Position numbers and translations under genes: made by a program. A stretch of 64,000 nt of DNA, taken from assembly GCA_900547035.1 (NCBI GenBank), contig URFM01000005.1, forward strand, positions 1 through 64,000. Reading direction: 5' to 3'. The DNA comes from an uncultured Clostridium sp. (GTDB taxonomy: Bacteria > Bacillota > Clostridia > Lachnospirales > Lachnospiraceae). This document shows positions 26,418-35,472 of the stretch, piece by piece (within the stretch, counting starts at the first letter, position 1; every line of letters starts with the position of its first letter). Below the pieces are notes generated by a model. The model made no database searches and was not told the DNA's origin. It worked only from the letters and a program-made list of their open reading frames with translations.

Positions 26418-29267
26418 GTGGCTGATTCAAAGAAACGAACAACGACCAGAAAGAACTCCGGAGGGACGAAATCCTCCGGAAGAGGAAGAAAAAGCCAGAG
26501 CAAAGGAGCTCAGAACCGGCAGGCTGAAGAACAGGATATGGGATTTATGAGAGCAGAAGTGATCATCATCTGCTCTTTTGCTGTTGCTGTTTTGCTGTTT
26601 CTCAGCAATTTCAGGCTTTGCGGCGCAGTAGGAGAGGTACTCCGAAGTTTTCAGCTGGGAACCTTTGGGACCGTAGGATTTCTTCTGCCGCTGCTGATTT
26701 TTATCGGCACCTGTTTTCATATGTCCAATCGTGGAAATATGTACGCCGCTCTGAAGCTGGGAGCGGTGATTTTAACGGCGGTGGCGGTATGCGGCCTGCT
26801 TCAGCTGCTGTTTGGCACTGTTCCCGAGGGGGCCGAATGGATGGACTATTACAATCAGTCTTCCGCCTCCGGCCGGGGCGGCGGCCTTTTGGGCGGTATT
26901 TTAACTTCACTGCTGATTCTGGCCCTGGGACGGGCCGGAGCCTATGTGATTTTGCTGGTGGTTTTGATTTTATCCATTGTCTGCATTACGGAAAAGTCTC
27001 TGGTTTCCGCTCTCAGAACGGGAGGCGGGAAGGCCTATCACTATGCCAGAGAGGATATGGACCGCAGGAGAGAGGAGCATCAGCGCAGGGTTCAGGAGCA
27101 GAGGAGAAATGCCTCGGAGCAGAAGGTAAGGGGAGTAAATTTGGATGCCATCCGGCTTACCGACCCTGCGGATTTGCCGGATATTATGAGCGAACAGGAG
27201 CAGAAAAAAGAAGAGGCAGACCTGGCAAAGAAGCAGGAGAGTTTGGAAAAGCCGGAGAAAGAGGAGCAGGCAGAGGTGCCGCCGAACGTATTTTTAGGAA
27301 AGATTCAGCTTCCGCCGGATTATGAGGAGGAAGAGGAAACGGCTCAAAAACAGGAAGAGCCAGAACAGGAGCCGGCGGATTCCTACCTGCTTCACAATGA
27401 AGACGGGGATGCCTTCCAGATCCCCAAGACCCATCGAACCCTCAGGGAGATGGATTTGCTGGGACAAAATGAGAAGACGGATGAACCAAAAGCGGAGAGA
27501 GAGTATAAGGAGGCGGAAAACGACAGCGCTCCCTGGGATGAGGGGACCGGGACGCTGGAGAAGGAAGAACCTGCCGCCAGCCTGTACATAGAGCCGGAGG
27601 AGGAACCCGAACCGGAAACAGGAATCAACTACGACAGCTTTTTTATCCCCGAAGAGCCTAAGCGGGTGGTTACCGCCTCCGGAAAGGTGATGGAGACGGA
27701 GACGGAACTGCTTCAGAAAAAGATTGAAAAGCGCAAGCAGGAGGCGGCTCAGACGGACGTTAATCTTCAGGTGGCCGCGGAGGTTCAGAAAAAGAAAGAA
27801 GAAGTGAAGCGGGAGTACGTATTTCCGCCCACCAGCCTGCTGAAAAAAGGACACCGAAACGGGGGAACCTCCCAGGAAGAGTATAAGGCCATTGCAATCA
27901 AGCTTCAGCAGACTCTCCACAATTTTGGCGTGGGAGTGACGGTGACCAACATCAGCTGTGGTCCCGCGGTAACACGTTATGAGCTGCTGCCGGAACAGGG
28001 GGTAAAGGTCAGCCGGATTGTCGGACTGGCGGATGATATCAAGCTGAGTCTGGCGGCGGCGGATATCCGGATTGAAGCCCCTATTCCCGGAAAATCCGCG
28101 GTGGGCATCGAGGTTCCAAATAAAGAAAACAATGTGGTATATCTGCGGGAGCTTCTGGAATCCGACGCCTTTAAAAACCATAAATCCCGGCTGGCCTTTG
28201 CTGTGGGAAAAGATATCGGCGGTCAGGTGGTTGTTACGGATGTGGCCAAGATGCCTCATCTGCTCATTGCCGGCGCCACAGGTTCCGGAAAGTCCGTGTG
28301 CATCAATACCTTGATTATGAGCCTGATTTATAAGTCCAAACCGGAGGATGTGAAGCTGATTATGGTGGATCCGAAGGTGGTGGAACTGAGCGTCTACAAT
28401 GGGATTCCCCATCTGCTGATTCCGGTGGTGACGGACCCCAAGAAGGCTTCCGGCGCATTAAACTGGGCGGTAGCGGAGATGGAGGACCGGTACAAGAAAT
28501 TTGCGGCCTGCAATGTCCGGGATCTAAAAGGCTACAACGAACGGATTGAAAAGCTGAAGGATATAGAAGATGAAAACAAACCGGAGAAGCTGCCTCAGAT
28601 CGTGATTATCATTGATGAGCTGGCGGATTTAATGATGGTGGCTCCCGGCGAGGTGGAGGGCTCCATCTGCCGCTTGGCCCAGCTAGCCAGAGCGGCGGGT
28701 ATCCATCTGGTGATTGCCACCCAGAGACCCTCCGTAAATGTTATTACGGGACTGATTAAGGCCAATGTGCCTTCCAGAATCGCTTTTTCCGTTTCCTCGG
28801 GAGTGGATTCCAGAACCATCATCGATATGAACGGGGCGGAGAAGCTGCTGGGCAAGGGAGACATGCTCTTTTACCCGGCGGGCTTCCCCAAGCCCCAACG
28901 GGTTCAGGGCGCCTTTGTTTCGGATGAAGAAGTAGGCAATGTGGTAGATTTCTTAAAAGAACAGGGGATGACAGCCCAGTACAGTCCGGAAATCGAGACC
29001 TCCATTGAAGCTGGTCCTGCCGGTGAAGCGGGTGGAGGTTCCGGCCAGAACCGGGATGAGTATTTCGTTCAGGCGGGAAAGCTGATTACCGACAAGGAGA
29101 AGGCCTCCATCGGTATGCTTCAGCGGATGTTCAAAATCGGCTTTAACCGGGCTGCCCGGATTATGGACCAGCTGGCTGCGGCCGGCGTAGTGGGTGAGGA
29201 GGAAGGAACCAAGCCCAGAAAGGTGCTGATGACTCCGGAGGAGTTTGAGGAGTTTTTAAAACAATAA
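26418..29267 (+). CDS. DNA translocase FtsK/SpoIIIE
   Basis: A 949-aa septal DNA pump. Four N-terminal helices (between about residues 45 and 192) anchor it in the membrane. A long charged Glu/Lys/Pro linker runs to ~470, then come the alpha and RecA-like beta domains with Walker A GATGSGKS at about 617-624 and Walker B IVIIIDELADLMMV. The C-terminal gamma winged helix (about 880-949, QAGKLITDKEKASIGMLQRMFKIGFNRAARIMDQL) reads the KOPS/SRS strand signals. The start is GTG at 26418, eight bases after AGGAGG. It moves chromosome ends through the division or sporulation septum. A family-A palindromic repeat follows the stop codon. Confidence 0.93.
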   Translation: MADSKKRTTTRKNSGGTKSSGRGRKSQSKGAQNRQAEEQDMGFMRAEVIIICSFAVAVLLFLSNFRLCGAVGEVLRSFQLGTFGTVGFLLPLLIFIGTCFHMSNRGNMYAALKLGAVILTAVAVCGLLQLLFGTVPEGAEWMDYYNQSSASGRGGGLLGGILTSLLILALGRAGAYVILLVVLILSIVCITEKSLVSALRTGGGKAYHYAREDMDRRREEHQRRVQEQRRNASEQKVRGVNLDAIRLTDPADLPDIMSEQEQKKEEADLAKKQESLEKPEKEEQAEVPPNVFLGKIQLPPDYEEEEETAQKQEEPEQEPADSYLLHNEDGDAFQIPKTHRTLREMDLLGQNEKTDEPKAEREYKEAENDSAPWDEGTGTLEKEEPAASLYIEPEEEPEPETGINYDSFFIPEEPKRVVTASGKVMETETELLQKKIEKRKQEAAQTDVNLQVAAEVQKKKEEVKREYVFPPTSLLKKGHRNGGTSQEEYKAIAIKLQQTLHNFGVGVTVTNISCGPAVTRYELLPEQGVKVSRIVGLADDIKLSLAAADIRIEAPIPGKSAVGIEVPNKENNVVYLRELLESDAFKNHKSRLAFAVGKDIGGQVVVTDVAKMPHLLIAGATGSGKSVCINTLIMSLIYKSKPEDVKLIMVDPKVVELSVYNGIPHLLIPVVTDPKKASGALNWAVAEMEDRYKKFAACNVRDLKGYNERIEKLKDIEDENKPEKLPQIVIIIDELADLMMVAPGEVEGSICRLAQLARAAGIHLVIATQRPSVNVITGLIKANVPSRIAFSVSSGVDSRTIIDMNGAEKLLGKGDMLFYPAGFPKPQRVQGAFVSDEEVGNVVDFLKEQGMTAQYSPEIETSIEAGPAGEAGGGSGQNRDEYFVQAGKLITDKEKASIGMLQRMFKIGFNRAARIMDQLAAAGVVGEEEGTKPRKVLMTPEEFEEFLKQ

Positions 29268-29268
29268 C

Positions 29269-29312
29269 GCAACAGTTCAGGACGGCGTGAAAGAAGAGGC
29301 ACCGTTCTGAAC
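29269..29312. repeat. Dispersed palindromic repeat, family A, copy 2
   Basis: GCAACAGTTCAGGACGG (29269-29285) is identical to the minus strand at 60288-60304. An 11-bp stem, GTTCAGGACGG (29275-29285) with CCGTTCTGAAC (29302-29312), includes one G-T pair and a 16-base loop. It lacks a T run, so it is probably not a terminator. Confidence 0.65.
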
Positions 29313-29344
29313 AACATAGCAATGGAAAAAGGAGGATACCCGGC

Positions 29345-31015
29345 ATGAAATCAGATATCGAAATTGCTCAGGAGGCGTTGATGCTGCCCATTGCAGAGGT
29401 GGCGAAAAGCTGTGGAATTGAAGAAGAGGATTTGGAGCTTTACGGAAAATACAAGGCCAAGCTGTCGGATTCTCTCTGGGAGAGGATTAAAAACCGTCCA
29501 AACGGAAAGCTGGTGCTGGTGACCGCCATCAATCCGACGCCGGCGGGAGAGGGGAAAACTACTACTACCGTCGGCCTGGGAGAAGCCCTGGGAAGAATGG
29601 GAATCAAGGCTCTTATTGCCCTGCGCGAGCCTTCTTTAGGCCCCTGTTTTGGAATTAAGGGTGGAGCTGCAGGCGGCGGATATGCCCAGGCAGTTCCCAT
29701 GGAGGATCTGAACCTCCATTTTACCGGTGATTTTCATGCCATTACCTCAGCCAACAATCTGCTTGCGGCTATGCTGGATAATCATATCCAGCAGGGAAAT
29801 GCCTTAGGGATCGACCCCAGGCAGGTACTGTGGAAACGCTGCGTGGATATGAATGACCGGGTCCTGCGCAATGTGGTGGTGGGCCTTGGGGCAAAAGCCG
29901 ACGGCATGGTTCGGGAGGATCATTTTGTGATTACCGTGGCCTCTGAGATTATGGCTATTCTCTGCCTGGCGGAGAATATGAAGGACTTAAAGGAGCGTCT
30001 GGGCCGGATCATCGTAGCGTACAATTTTGCCGGGGAGCCGGTGACAGCTGCGGACTTAAAGGCGGTGGGCGCCATGGCGGCTCTTTTAAAGGATGCCTTA
30101 AAGCCCAACTTAATCCAGACTCTGGAGAATACGGGCGTCCTGGTTCACGGCGGACCCTTTGCAAATATCGCCCACGGCTGCAACAGCGTGAGAGCAACCA
30201 AGACGGCGTTAAAGCTGGCGGATTTGGTGGTAACGGAGGCGGGCTTCGGCGCGGATTTGGGAGCAGAGAAGTTCCTGGACATCAAGTGCCGCATGGCGGG
30301 ATTAAAGCCGGATGCGGTTGTGCTGGTGGCTACGGTCCGGGCCTTAAAGTACAACGGAGGCATGCCGAAGGAAGAGCTGACCAATGAGGACCTGAACGCA
30401 CTGAAACGTGGCATAGTCAATCTGGAAAAACATATTGAAAATATTCAAAAATACGGAGTACCCGTAATCGTTACTTTGAATTCCTTCACAACGGACACAG
30501 AGGAGGAATATGCTTATATTAAACATTTCTGCCAGCAGATGGGCTGTGAGTTTGCCCTGTCCGAGGTCTGGGCCAAGGGCGGAGAAGGGGGAATTGCCCT
30601 GGCTCAGAAGGTTTTAAAGACCCTGGAAGAAAAAGAAGGTCATTTCGCGCCCCTCTATCCCGATGAGATGGGGCTGGAGGAGAAAATTGAGACGGTTGCC
30701 CGGGAAATCTACGGCGCCGACGGAGTAACCTACTCCGCTTCCGCGAAGAAAGCCCTGAAACGGATTACGGAGCTGGGATACGGGAATCTGCCGGTCTGTA
30801 TGGCAAAAACCCAATATTCCCTGTCCGATGACCCCGGCAAGCTGGGACGGCCTTCGGGATTTGAAATTAATGTCCGGGATGCCTACGTGTCTGCCGGAGC
30901 AGGCTTTGCGGTGGTCCTCACCGGTTCCATTATGACAATGCCCGGACTTCCGAAGCATCCGGCGGCAGAAGGCATTGACGTGGATGAAAAGGGCCGTATT
31001 ACGGGACTGTTCTAA
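29345..31015 (+). CDS. fhs: Formate--tetrahydrofolate ligase
   Basis: A 556-aa cytoplasmic enzyme that makes 10-formyl-THF from formate, THF and ATP. The P-loop region [20 protein letters not shown] and the signature [22 protein letters not shown] are fully conserved, and the length is that of the standard homotetramer subunit. Its product feeds purine synthesis (the AICAR transformylase encoded at 47.6 kb uses it) and, in acetogens, the Wood-Ljungdahl methyl branch; no other Wood-Ljungdahl gene is in the window. AAAGGAGG precedes the ATG. The murE gene follows after 43 bases. Confidence 0.96.
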   Translation: MKSDIEIAQEALMLPIAEVAKSCGIEEEDLELYGKYKAKLSDSLWERIKNRPNGKLVLVTAINPTPAGEGKTTTTVGLGEALGRMGIKALIALREPSLGPCFGIKGGAAGGGYAQAVPMEDLNLHFTGDFHAITSANNLLAAMLDNHIQQGNALGIDPRQVLWKRCVDMNDRVLRNVVVGLGAKADGMVREDHFVITVASEIMAILCLAENMKDLKERLGRIIVAYNFAGEPVTAADLKAVGAMAALLKDALKPNLIQTLENTGVLVHGGPFANIAHGCNSVRATKTALKLADLVVTEAGFGADLGAEKFLDIKCRMAGLKPDAVVLVATVRALKYNGGMPKEELTNEDLNALKRGIVNLEKHIENIQKYGVPVIVTLNSFTTDTEEEYAYIKHFCQQMGCEFALSEVWAKGGEGGIALAQKVLKTLEEKEGHFAPLYPDEMGLEEKIETVAREIYGADGVTYSASAKKALKRITELGYGNLPVCMAKTQYSLSDDPGKLGRPSGFEINVRDAYVSAGAGFAVVLTGSIMTMPGLPKHPAAEGIDVDEKGRITGLF

Positions 31016-31058
31016 GATTAGGGAAGGGTTACAGAATATCCAAGAAGGAGTTAGTTGT

Positions 31059-32555
31059 ATGAAATTAAAGGATTGGCTGGAAGGCCTGGATTATGAGCTT
31101 CTGCAGGGAAGCCTGGAGGAGGAGGTCCTGGATGTGACCTACGATTCCCGCAAGGCGAAGCCCGGGGATGTATTTGTATGCATGACCGGAACGCGGGTGG
31201 ATTCCCATATCTTTATTCCCAAGGTGGAGGAGGCGGGCTGCCGTGTGGTGGTGGCAGAACGCCCCTTAAAGGAGCTTTTAAAACCGGTGCGCCCGGAAAC
31301 CACCATCATTCGGGTTAAGGACGGACGCCATGCTCTGGCGCTTTTATCCGCTGCCCGTTTCGGCCATCCGGCCCGGAAGCTGACCATGATTGGCGTTACG
31401 GGAACGAAAGGAAAAACCACCACCGCTCATATGATTAAGGCTGTTTTGGAAGCCTGCGGCAAAAAAGTGGGAATGATCGGCACCAACGGAACCTTTATCG
31501 GGGATGAGGTGACCCCCAACCTAAACACCACCCCGGAATCCTATCAGCTTCATCAGGCCTTTGCGAAAATGGTGGAAGCAGGCTGTGAGTATCTGGTGAT
31601 GGAGGTGTCCTCCCAGGGAATCAAGATGCGCCGCACGGACGGTCTGTTCTTTGATTACGGCCTGTTTACCAATATCTCGCCGGATCATATCGGTCCTGAC
31701 GAGCACAAGGATTTCGCGGAGTATCTTTATTATAAATCACAGCTGCTGAATATGTGCAAAGTGGGGATTGTAAACCGATTGGACCCGCATTATGAGCAAA
31801 TTGTGGAGCATGCTTCCTGTAAACTTTACACTTATGGAGTCAATGTGGAGGATGGAATCGACGTAGACTTCTCCGCCTCCAATATCCGCTACGTGGCGGA
31901 GCCGGGTTTTGTGGGGACGGAGTTCGATGTGAAGGGACGGCTGTCCATGGAGGTGCGTTTGGGAATCCCGGGAATCTTCAACGTGGACAACGCCCTGGCG
32001 GCGGTGAGCCTTAGCAGCTTCTTCGGGCTTAATCCTGAGGAGATGAACCATGGGCTTGAGCGTATCCGGGTCAACGGAAGGATGGAGATTGTTTACAGTT
32101 CTCCCCTCTGCACCGTACTGGTGGACTACGCCCACAATGCGGTCAGCATGGAAAGCCTGTTAAAAACCCTGCGGGATTATCATCCCAAACGCCTGGTGTG
32201 CGTCTTTGGCTGCGGGGGAAACCGCTCCAAGGAGCGCCGTTATTCCATGGGGGAAATCGGCGGCAAACTGGCGGATCTGTGTATTTTGACGGCGGATAAT
32301 TCACGCTATGAGAAGACGGAGGATATCATCGCCGACATCCGTTCCAGCATCGAGAAAACAGGGGGAGCTTTTTTGGAGATACCGGACCGTAGGGAGGCCA
32401 TTCGGTACAGCATGTTTTCCGCCCAGCCGGGAGACATGATTGCGGTAATCGGAAAGGGGCATGAGGATTATCAGGAGATTTGCGGCGTCCGTCACCATTT
32501 CCTAGACCGGGAAGTGATCGAGGAGGCTGCGAAGGAGCTGGAAGAGAGAGGCTGA
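31059..32555 (+). CDS. murE: UDP-MurNAc-tripeptide synthetase, MurE-like
   Basis: A 498-aa Mur ligase that adds the third amino acid to UDP-MurNAc-L-Ala-D-Glu. The ATP loop is GVTGTKGKTTT (about 112-122), the carbamylated-lysine region NTTPESYQLHQ and the metal site MEVSSQGIKM follow, and the C-terminal domain binds the amino acid. The selectivity box reads DNSR at 413-416, where diaminopimelate-adding MurE has DNPR, and the usual YAHTPDALE is YAHNAVSME. So it could be a divergent DAP ligase or a paralogue. AAGGAG sets the ATG at 31059. murF begins two bases after the stop. Confidence 0.87.
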   Translation: MKLKDWLEGLDYELLQGSLEEEVLDVTYDSRKAKPGDVFVCMTGTRVDSHIFIPKVEEAGCRVVVAERPLKELLKPVRPETTIIRVKDGRHALALLSAARFGHPARKLTMIGVTGTKGKTTTAHMIKAVLEACGKKVGMIGTNGTFIGDEVTPNLNTTPESYQLHQAFAKMVEAGCEYLVMEVSSQGIKMRRTDGLFFDYGLFTNISPDHIGPDEHKDFAEYLYYKSQLLNMCKVGIVNRLDPHYEQIVEHASCKLYTYGVNVEDGIDVDFSASNIRYVAEPGFVGTEFDVKGRLSMEVRLGIPGIFNVDNALAAVSLSSFFGLNPEEMNHGLERIRVNGRMEIVYSSPLCTVLVDYAHNAVSMESLLKTLRDYHPKRLVCVFGCGGNRSKERRYSMGEIGGKLADLCILTADNSRYEKTEDIIADIRSSIEKTGGAFLEIPDRREAIRYSMFSAQPGDMIAVIGKGHEDYQEICGVRHHFLDREVIEEAAKELEERG

Positions 32556-32557
32556 AG

Positions 32558-33994
32558 ATGAAAATTTTAATAAAAGATATTATAAATGCCTGCGGCGGCC
32601 GGCTTTTGTGGGGAAATGAGGACGGAGTCATCGAGGCCATCAGCCTAGATTCCCGCCATATGGAGGGAAAGGACCTGTTTGTTCCCATCGCGGGGGAAAA
32701 GGTGGACTCCCACCGGTTTATCTGCCAGGCGCTTACACTGGGGGCGGCGGCGGTGCTGACGAACGTCCATCGGTCGTCTCAGGATGTGAGAGAAGAGCTG
32801 GAGCGGTTTAAGCGGAGCGGCGGGGACGCCCAGGCCATCTGGGACCGGGTCTGGATTGAGGTGGAGGATACCCGGAGCGCTCTTCAGGCCCTGGGGGCAT
32901 GGCGCAGGCGCCAGATTTCCATTCCCATCATCGGAGTGACGGGAAGCGTGGGAAAAACCACTACCAGGGAGATGATTGCTCAGGCCCTCTCAGCGGGACT
33001 TCGGGTGTTTCGGACTCCGGGCAATTCCAACAGCCAGGTGGGGGTTCCCATTACCATCTGCTCCATTCCGGAGGACGCCCAGGCGGCAGTCATTGAGCTG
33101 GGCATGAGCGAGCCCGGGGAGATGGAGCGCATCGCCAAGGTGGCCCAGGTGGACTGCGGGGTAGTCATCAACATCGGAGTAGCACACATCGGCCAGTTGG
33201 GCTCCAGGGAACGGATTATGGAGGAAAAGCTGAAAATCCAGGAGGGGATGAATCCGGACGGTATTCTTTTCCTCAACGGGGACGATGATCTTTTAAAGAA
33301 CGCTTCAGCATCAGATGGACGCAGAACGATTTATTTTGGAACAGGTCCTCAGTGTCAGTACCGGGCGGAGGATATAAGGCTCGAGGAGGGCCGTCCGGTC
33401 TTTACGGCGGTCTGCAAAACAAAACGGATTCCCATAAAGCTGGGAGTTCTGGGACTGCACATGATTTCCGGCGCCCTGGCTGCGATGGCTGTGGCGGACT
33501 TTTGCGGCGTGGATTTGGAGGCGGCGGCTGTAAGCCTGGAGCAGTTTCACGGATACAAAGGGAGACAGCAGATTTATGAGGCGGGAGGGGTGACGGTAAT
33601 AGACGACAGCTACAACGCCAGCCCTGCCTCCATGATTGCGGGACTGCAGGTGCTGGAATCCTTAAAACCAGAGGCCAGGAAAATCGCCGTCCTGGCGGAT
33701 ATGAAGGAACTGGGACCGGAGGAGGTCCGCTTTCACCGGGAAATCGGCTACTACATCGCGGCCCACCCCGTAGACCGGGTGGTGCTCCTGGGAGATTTGG
33801 CCCGGGAAATCGGCCGGGGAATCCTGGAAAAGGGAGGCAATACCTCCGTAGAGTTTATGGGAAATCTGGAGCAGGTGAAGGAGTTTTTGAGCCGGGAAAT
33901 CAAAGAGGGGGATTGTATTCTCCTTAAGGGCTCCAACAGCATGAAGCTGGGAGAGGCGGCGGCCTGGTTCCATCAGAAGCTGGAAGAAGAGTAA
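32558..33994 (+). CDS. murF: UDP-MurNAc-tripeptide--D-alanyl-D-alanine ligase
   Basis: A 478-aa Mur ligase that attaches D-Ala-D-Ala to the UDP-MurNAc-tripeptide, the last cytoplasmic step of the pentapeptide. Motifs: LDSRHMEGKDLFVPIAGEKVDSH at the N-terminus, ATP loop GVTGSVGKTTTREM, GNSNSQVGVP and ELGMSEPGEM typical of MurF, and IDDSYNASPASM in the C-terminal domain. It starts two bases after murE, so the two are certainly co-transcribed. GAAGAG-type ribosome binding sequence lies inside the murE end. The dcw-type cell-wall cluster does not continue: an amino-acid permease follows. Confidence 0.93.
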   Translation: MKILIKDIINACGGRLLWGNEDGVIEAISLDSRHMEGKDLFVPIAGEKVDSHRFICQALTLGAAAVLTNVHRSSQDVREELERFKRSGGDAQAIWDRVWIEVEDTRSALQALGAWRRRQISIPIIGVTGSVGKTTTREMIAQALSAGLRVFRTPGNSNSQVGVPITICSIPEDAQAAVIELGMSEPGEMERIAKVAQVDCGVVINIGVAHIGQLGSRERIMEEKLKIQEGMNPDGILFLNGDDDLLKNASASDGRRTIYFGTGPQCQYRAEDIRLEEGRPVFTAVCKTKRIPIKLGVLGLHMISGALAAMAVADFCGVDLEAAAVSLEQFHGYKGRQQIYEAGGVTVIDDSYNASPASMIAGLQVLESLKPEARKIAVLADMKELGPEEVRFHREIGYYIAAHPVDRVVLLGDLAREIGRGILEKGGNTSVEFMGNLEQVKEFLSREIKEGDCILLKGSNSMKLGEAAAWFHQKLEEE

Positions 33995-34010
33995 GCGGCC
34001 GGTATAGAAA

Positions 34011-34055
34011 TCTCCTGTCTGGGGGAAAATGAGGAAAACGAAAACAGACAGGAGA
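34011..34055 (+). promoter_or_regulatory. Hairpin covering the ribosome binding site of the permease gene
   Basis: TCTCCTGTCT (34011-34020) is fully complementary to AGACAGGAGA (34046-34055), which contains the AGGAG used by the ATG at 34062. The 25-base loop includes another in-frame ATG at 34029. It could limit translation or act as a terminator remnant. Confidence 0.55.
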
Positions 34056-34061
34056 GCCTCT

Positions 34062-35468
34062 ATGAATCAGGATACAGGTGAAAAGAAAATATTTTGGTAC
34101 AGTCTGGCCTTTATGGCCTTCTCGGCGGTCTGGGGATTTGGAAATGTCATCAACGGCTTCTCCGAGTATGGCGGATTAAAGGCCATTGTCAGCTGGATTA
34201 TCATTTTTGCCGTTTATTTCATCCCCTATGCGCTGATGGTAGGAGAGCTGGGCTCAGCCTTCCGGGACGCGGGCGGCGGAGTCAGCTCCTGGATTCACGA
34301 AACCATCGGCCCCAAAATGGCCTACTACGCAGGGTGGACCTACTGGGTGGTCCATATGCCCTACATTTCCCAGAAGCCCTCCTCGGCGGTGATTGCCGCC
34401 AGCTGGGCCATTTTTCAGGACAACCGGGCCAGCGCCATGGATACCACCCTTCTCCAGGTCATATGTCTGGTGATTTTCCTCGCCGCCCTCGATCTGTCGG
34501 GCAGGGGAGTAGGGGTGTTGAAGCGGCTGGCCACTGCGGCAGGCTCGGCCATGTTTTTTATGTCCATGTTGTTTGTGGCGATGATGCTGGCTGCCCCGGC
34601 TCTGACAGAGGGCGATTTTGTGGAAATCCGGTGGTCCGCCGGGACCTTCATGCCGTCCTTTGACGCCAGTTTTCTGATGGGGCTGTCCATCCTGGTCTTC
34701 GCCGTAGGCGGCTGTGAGAAGATTTCTCCCTATGTGAACAAGATGAAGGACCCGGCCCGGGATTTTTCCAGGGGCATGATTGCCCTGGCGGTGATGGTAG
34801 CGGTGACGGCGGTGCTGGGAACCATTGCCCTGGGAATGATGTTTGATTCGGAGCACATTCCGGGGGACCTGATGACAAACGGGGCCTACTATGCCTTCGC
34901 CCGTCTGGGAGAATATTACCACGCAGGCAATTTCTTCGTCATCGCCTACGCCCTCACCAATCTGGTGGGACAGTTTTCCGTCATGGTGCTGTCCATCGAT
35001 GCGCCACTGCGGATGCTTTTGGAGAGCGCGGACCGCACCTATATCCCGGAACGCCTTTTAAAGAAAAATGAAAAGGGAGTTTACGTCAACGGACAGAAAC
35101 TGATTGGCGTAATCGCTTCGGTGCTGATTGTGGTGCCGGCCTTCGGCATCCGCAATGTGGACGCTCTGGTCCGGTGGCTGGTGAAGGTCAATTCCGTCTG
35201 CATGCCCCTGCGTTATCTGTGGGTCTTCGCAGCCTACATTGCCCTGAAACGGGGAGGAGAGAAGTTTCCGGCTGTGTACCGTTTCGTCCGGAACAAGGAA
35301 ACCGGCATCGCCATTGGCCTGTGGTGCTTTCTATTTACGGCATTTGCCTGTCTGACGGGAATTTACTCGGAGGACCCCTTCCAGCTGGTCCTGAATATCG
35401 TGACGCCCTTTGTGCTGGTGGGGCTGGGATTTATCATGCCGATGATTGCCAATAGAGAGAGGAGATAA
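34062..35468 (+). CDS. APC-superfamily amino-acid permease
   Basis: A 468-aa secondary transporter with about twelve hydrophobic helices. The first holds the APC glycine-rich unwound segment (FSAVWGFGNVINGFSEYG). The order resembles the glutamate/GABA-antiporter-like YjeM/GadC branch, but the substrate cannot be fixed. I take the ATG at 34062 (MNQDTG) because AGGAG is eight bases before it; the ATG at 34029 has only a G run three bases away. The aminopeptidase gene starts four bases after the stop, which suggests uptake or exchange of amino acids linked to peptide breakdown. Confidence 0.85.
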   Translation: MNQDTGEKKIFWYSLAFMAFSAVWGFGNVINGFSEYGGLKAIVSWIIIFAVYFIPYALMVGELGSAFRDAGGGVSSWIHETIGPKMAYYAGWTYWVVHMPYISQKPSSAVIAASWAIFQDNRASAMDTTLLQVICLVIFLAALDLSGRGVGVLKRLATAAGSAMFFMSMLFVAMMLAAPALTEGDFVEIRWSAGTFMPSFDASFLMGLSILVFAVGGCEKISPYVNKMKDPARDFSRGMIALAVMVAVTAVLGTIALGMMFDSEHIPGDLMTNGAYYAFARLGEYYHAGNFFVIAYALTNLVGQFSVMVLSIDAPLRMLLESADRTYIPERLLKKNEKGVYVNGQKLIGVIASVLIVVPAFGIRNVDALVRWLVKVNSVCMPLRYLWVFAAYIALKRGGEKFPAVYRFVRNKETGIAIGLWCFLFTAFACLTGIYSEDPFQLVLNIVTPFVLVGLGFIMPMIANRERR

Positions 35469-35472
35469 ACCA

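Noticed and set aside
29269..29312. Intrinsic terminator after the SpoIIIE gene
   Set aside because: The hairpin has no T run and matches a dispersed repeat found elsewhere, so I call it a repeat.
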